Shown here piece by piece: positions 63,398 to 64,000 of a stretch of DNA of 64,000 nucleotides. The translations under genes were made by a program, and so were the position numbers. The DNA comes from Arcobacter sp. LA11 (GTDB lineage Bacteria; Campylobacterota; Campylobacteria; Campylobacterales; Arcobacteraceae), in contig NZ_BDIR01000011.1 of NCBI RefSeq assembly GCF_001895145.1, positions 1-64,000 on the forward strand. Direction: 5' to 3'. The notes beneath the pieces are model-generated. The model saw nothing but the letters and a program-made list of their open reading frames with translations, was not told the DNA's origin and did not search any database. The first letter of the stretch is position 1. Each line of letters starts with the position of its first letter.

Positions 63398-63766
63398 ATG
63401 AGAATATTAATAGTTGATGATAGCTCGACTATGAGAAGAATTATCGGGAATGTTGTTATGCAATTAGGTTACGCAAAAGAGGATTTTGACGAAGCTGAAG
63501 ATGGCGTAAAAGCATGGAAATTGTTAAGCGAGTCTCAATATGATATCATTTTAACAGATTGGAATATGCCAAATATGAATGGTCTTGATCTAGTGAAGAA
63601 AACTAGAGCTGAGGGTAACCATCAAAAGGTTCCTATAATTATGATTACTACTGAAGGTGGTAAAGGTGAGGTTATTACAGCATTAAAAGCTGGTGTAAAT
63701 AACTATATTGTTAAGCCATTTAATGCACAAGTTTTAAAAGAGAAACTTGATGGAGTTTTAAAATAA
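63398..63766 (+). CDS. cheY: Chemotaxis response regulator CheY
   Basis: 122 residues from the ATG at 63398, preceded by AAAAGG; the longer frame would add ten residues not seen in CheY. Single receiver domain: VDDSSTMRRI (acidic pocket), ILTDWNMP (phosphoacceptor Asp), MITTE (Thr) and VKPFN (Lys). It binds the flagellar switch when phosphorylated. Confidence 0.95.
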   Translation: MRILIVDDSSTMRRIIGNVVMQLGYAKEDFDEAEDGVKAWKLLSESQYDIILTDWNMPNMNGLDLVKKTRAEGNHQKVPIIMITTEGGKGEVITALKAGVNNYIVKPFNAQVLKEKLDGVLK

Positions 63767-63798
63767 TTTTCTAGTAATATCCTAATAAAGGTTTTGAA

Positions 63799-64000
63799 AT
63801 GAGTATGAGTCAAGAAGAAATTGAATCATTGATGAATGGTTTGGATTTTGAAGATGAACCAGCAGCTGAAGAATCACCTGTTGAAGATAGTGCCCCTGCT
63901 GGGAATATGTCAGAAGATGATATTAATGAATTAATTGCACAAACAGAAGATATTTCTGTTAATGAAGAAGATAATAGTAGTACTGAAGAGTCTGTTGATG
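63799..64000 (+). CDS. CheZ-like protein (N-terminal fragment)
   Basis: The first 67 codons lie in the window. MSMSQEEIESLMNGLDFE and MSEDDINELIAQTED are repeats of a short motif also found at the N-terminus of FliM, FliY and epsilonproteobacterial CheZ. An acidic linker follows. The location after cheY and beside flgG, as for the CheZ-like gene of Campylobacter, favours a CheZ-type phosphatase. FliM or FliY cannot be excluded. Confidence 0.6.
   Translation, partial: MSMSQEEIESLMNGLDFEDEPAAEESPVEDSAPAGNMSEDDINELIAQTEDISVNEEDNSSTEESVD

Overview
The window looks like a chromosomal segment of an Arcobacter-type member of the Campylobacterota (Epsilonproteobacteria). It is very AT-rich. It carries the Campylobacter-like gene string U32 peptidase, purE, glyQ, NIF3, zinc-ribbon protein, waaA, RluA-type synthase, ffh, rpsP, KH protein, rimM, near flgG and a CheZ-like gene. 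The chemoreceptors and the porin are also of the epsilonproteobacterial kind. No tRNA, rRNA, CRISPR array or transposase gene was seen.

Bases 1-17,900 form a complete phenol-degradation locus. A six-subunit phenol hydroxylase (dmpKLMNOP) is followed by a XylT-type ferredoxin (dmpQ) and catechol 2,3-dioxygenase (dmpB). Next come a GlcG/HbpS-like protein and the lower meta-cleavage enzymes dmpC, dmpE, dmpF, dmpG, dmpH, dmpI and dmpD, then a ketopantoate-reductase-like gene. A porin gene converges on the operon from downstream. Upstream, and divergent, lie a membrane histidine kinase (HisKA_2 type) and a response regulator with an OmpR-type DNA-binding domain. Further out are a short-chain dehydrogenase and the start of an isocitrate/isopropylmalate dehydrogenase-family gene. 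The main new observation is a 15-bp direct-repeat element, GCGA-N7-(G/A)CGA with an 11-bp period. It lies upstream of dmpK, the dehydrogenase gene and the porin gene, always pointing at the gene and always 11 bp before a -10-like hexamer. I infer that it is the operator of the adjacent two-component system, which would replace the usual DmpR/XylR sigma54 activator and tie catabolism, uptake and an accessory dehydrogenase into one regulon.

Bases 18,100-21,115 hold an ECF-type nickel (or cobalt) transporter operon (nikK, nikM, nikL, nikQ, nikO). Bases 21,461-37,475 are a mixed accessory region. It contains a free Cache-domain protein beside a chemoreceptor, a GNAT acetyltransferase with an Asp/Glu racemase and an SGNH hydrolase, an orphan NosD, YwbE and YaiI proteins, a phosphodiesterase-type EEP protein, an RCC1-like tandem-repeat protein, a ClC channel, a DUF234 protein, two methyltransferases, an S41 lipoprotein protease and a NIPSNAP protein. 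The RCC1-like gene sits between the ClC gene and the EEP gene and is flanked by a 26-bp duplication of the EEP gene start, a trace of an insertion or rearrangement.

Bases 37,500-64,000 are mostly housekeeping. They hold rpsL-rpsG-fusA, a protein with four SPOR-like repeats, nadK-recN, an ankyrin protein, and a large chemoreceptor with two Cache modules, a CZB zinc-binding domain and a CheR-type C-terminal pentapeptide. The conserved block from the U32 peptidase to rimM follows. The window ends in a flagellar/chemotaxis group: two highly charged proteins, flgG, cheY and the start of a CheZ-like gene.
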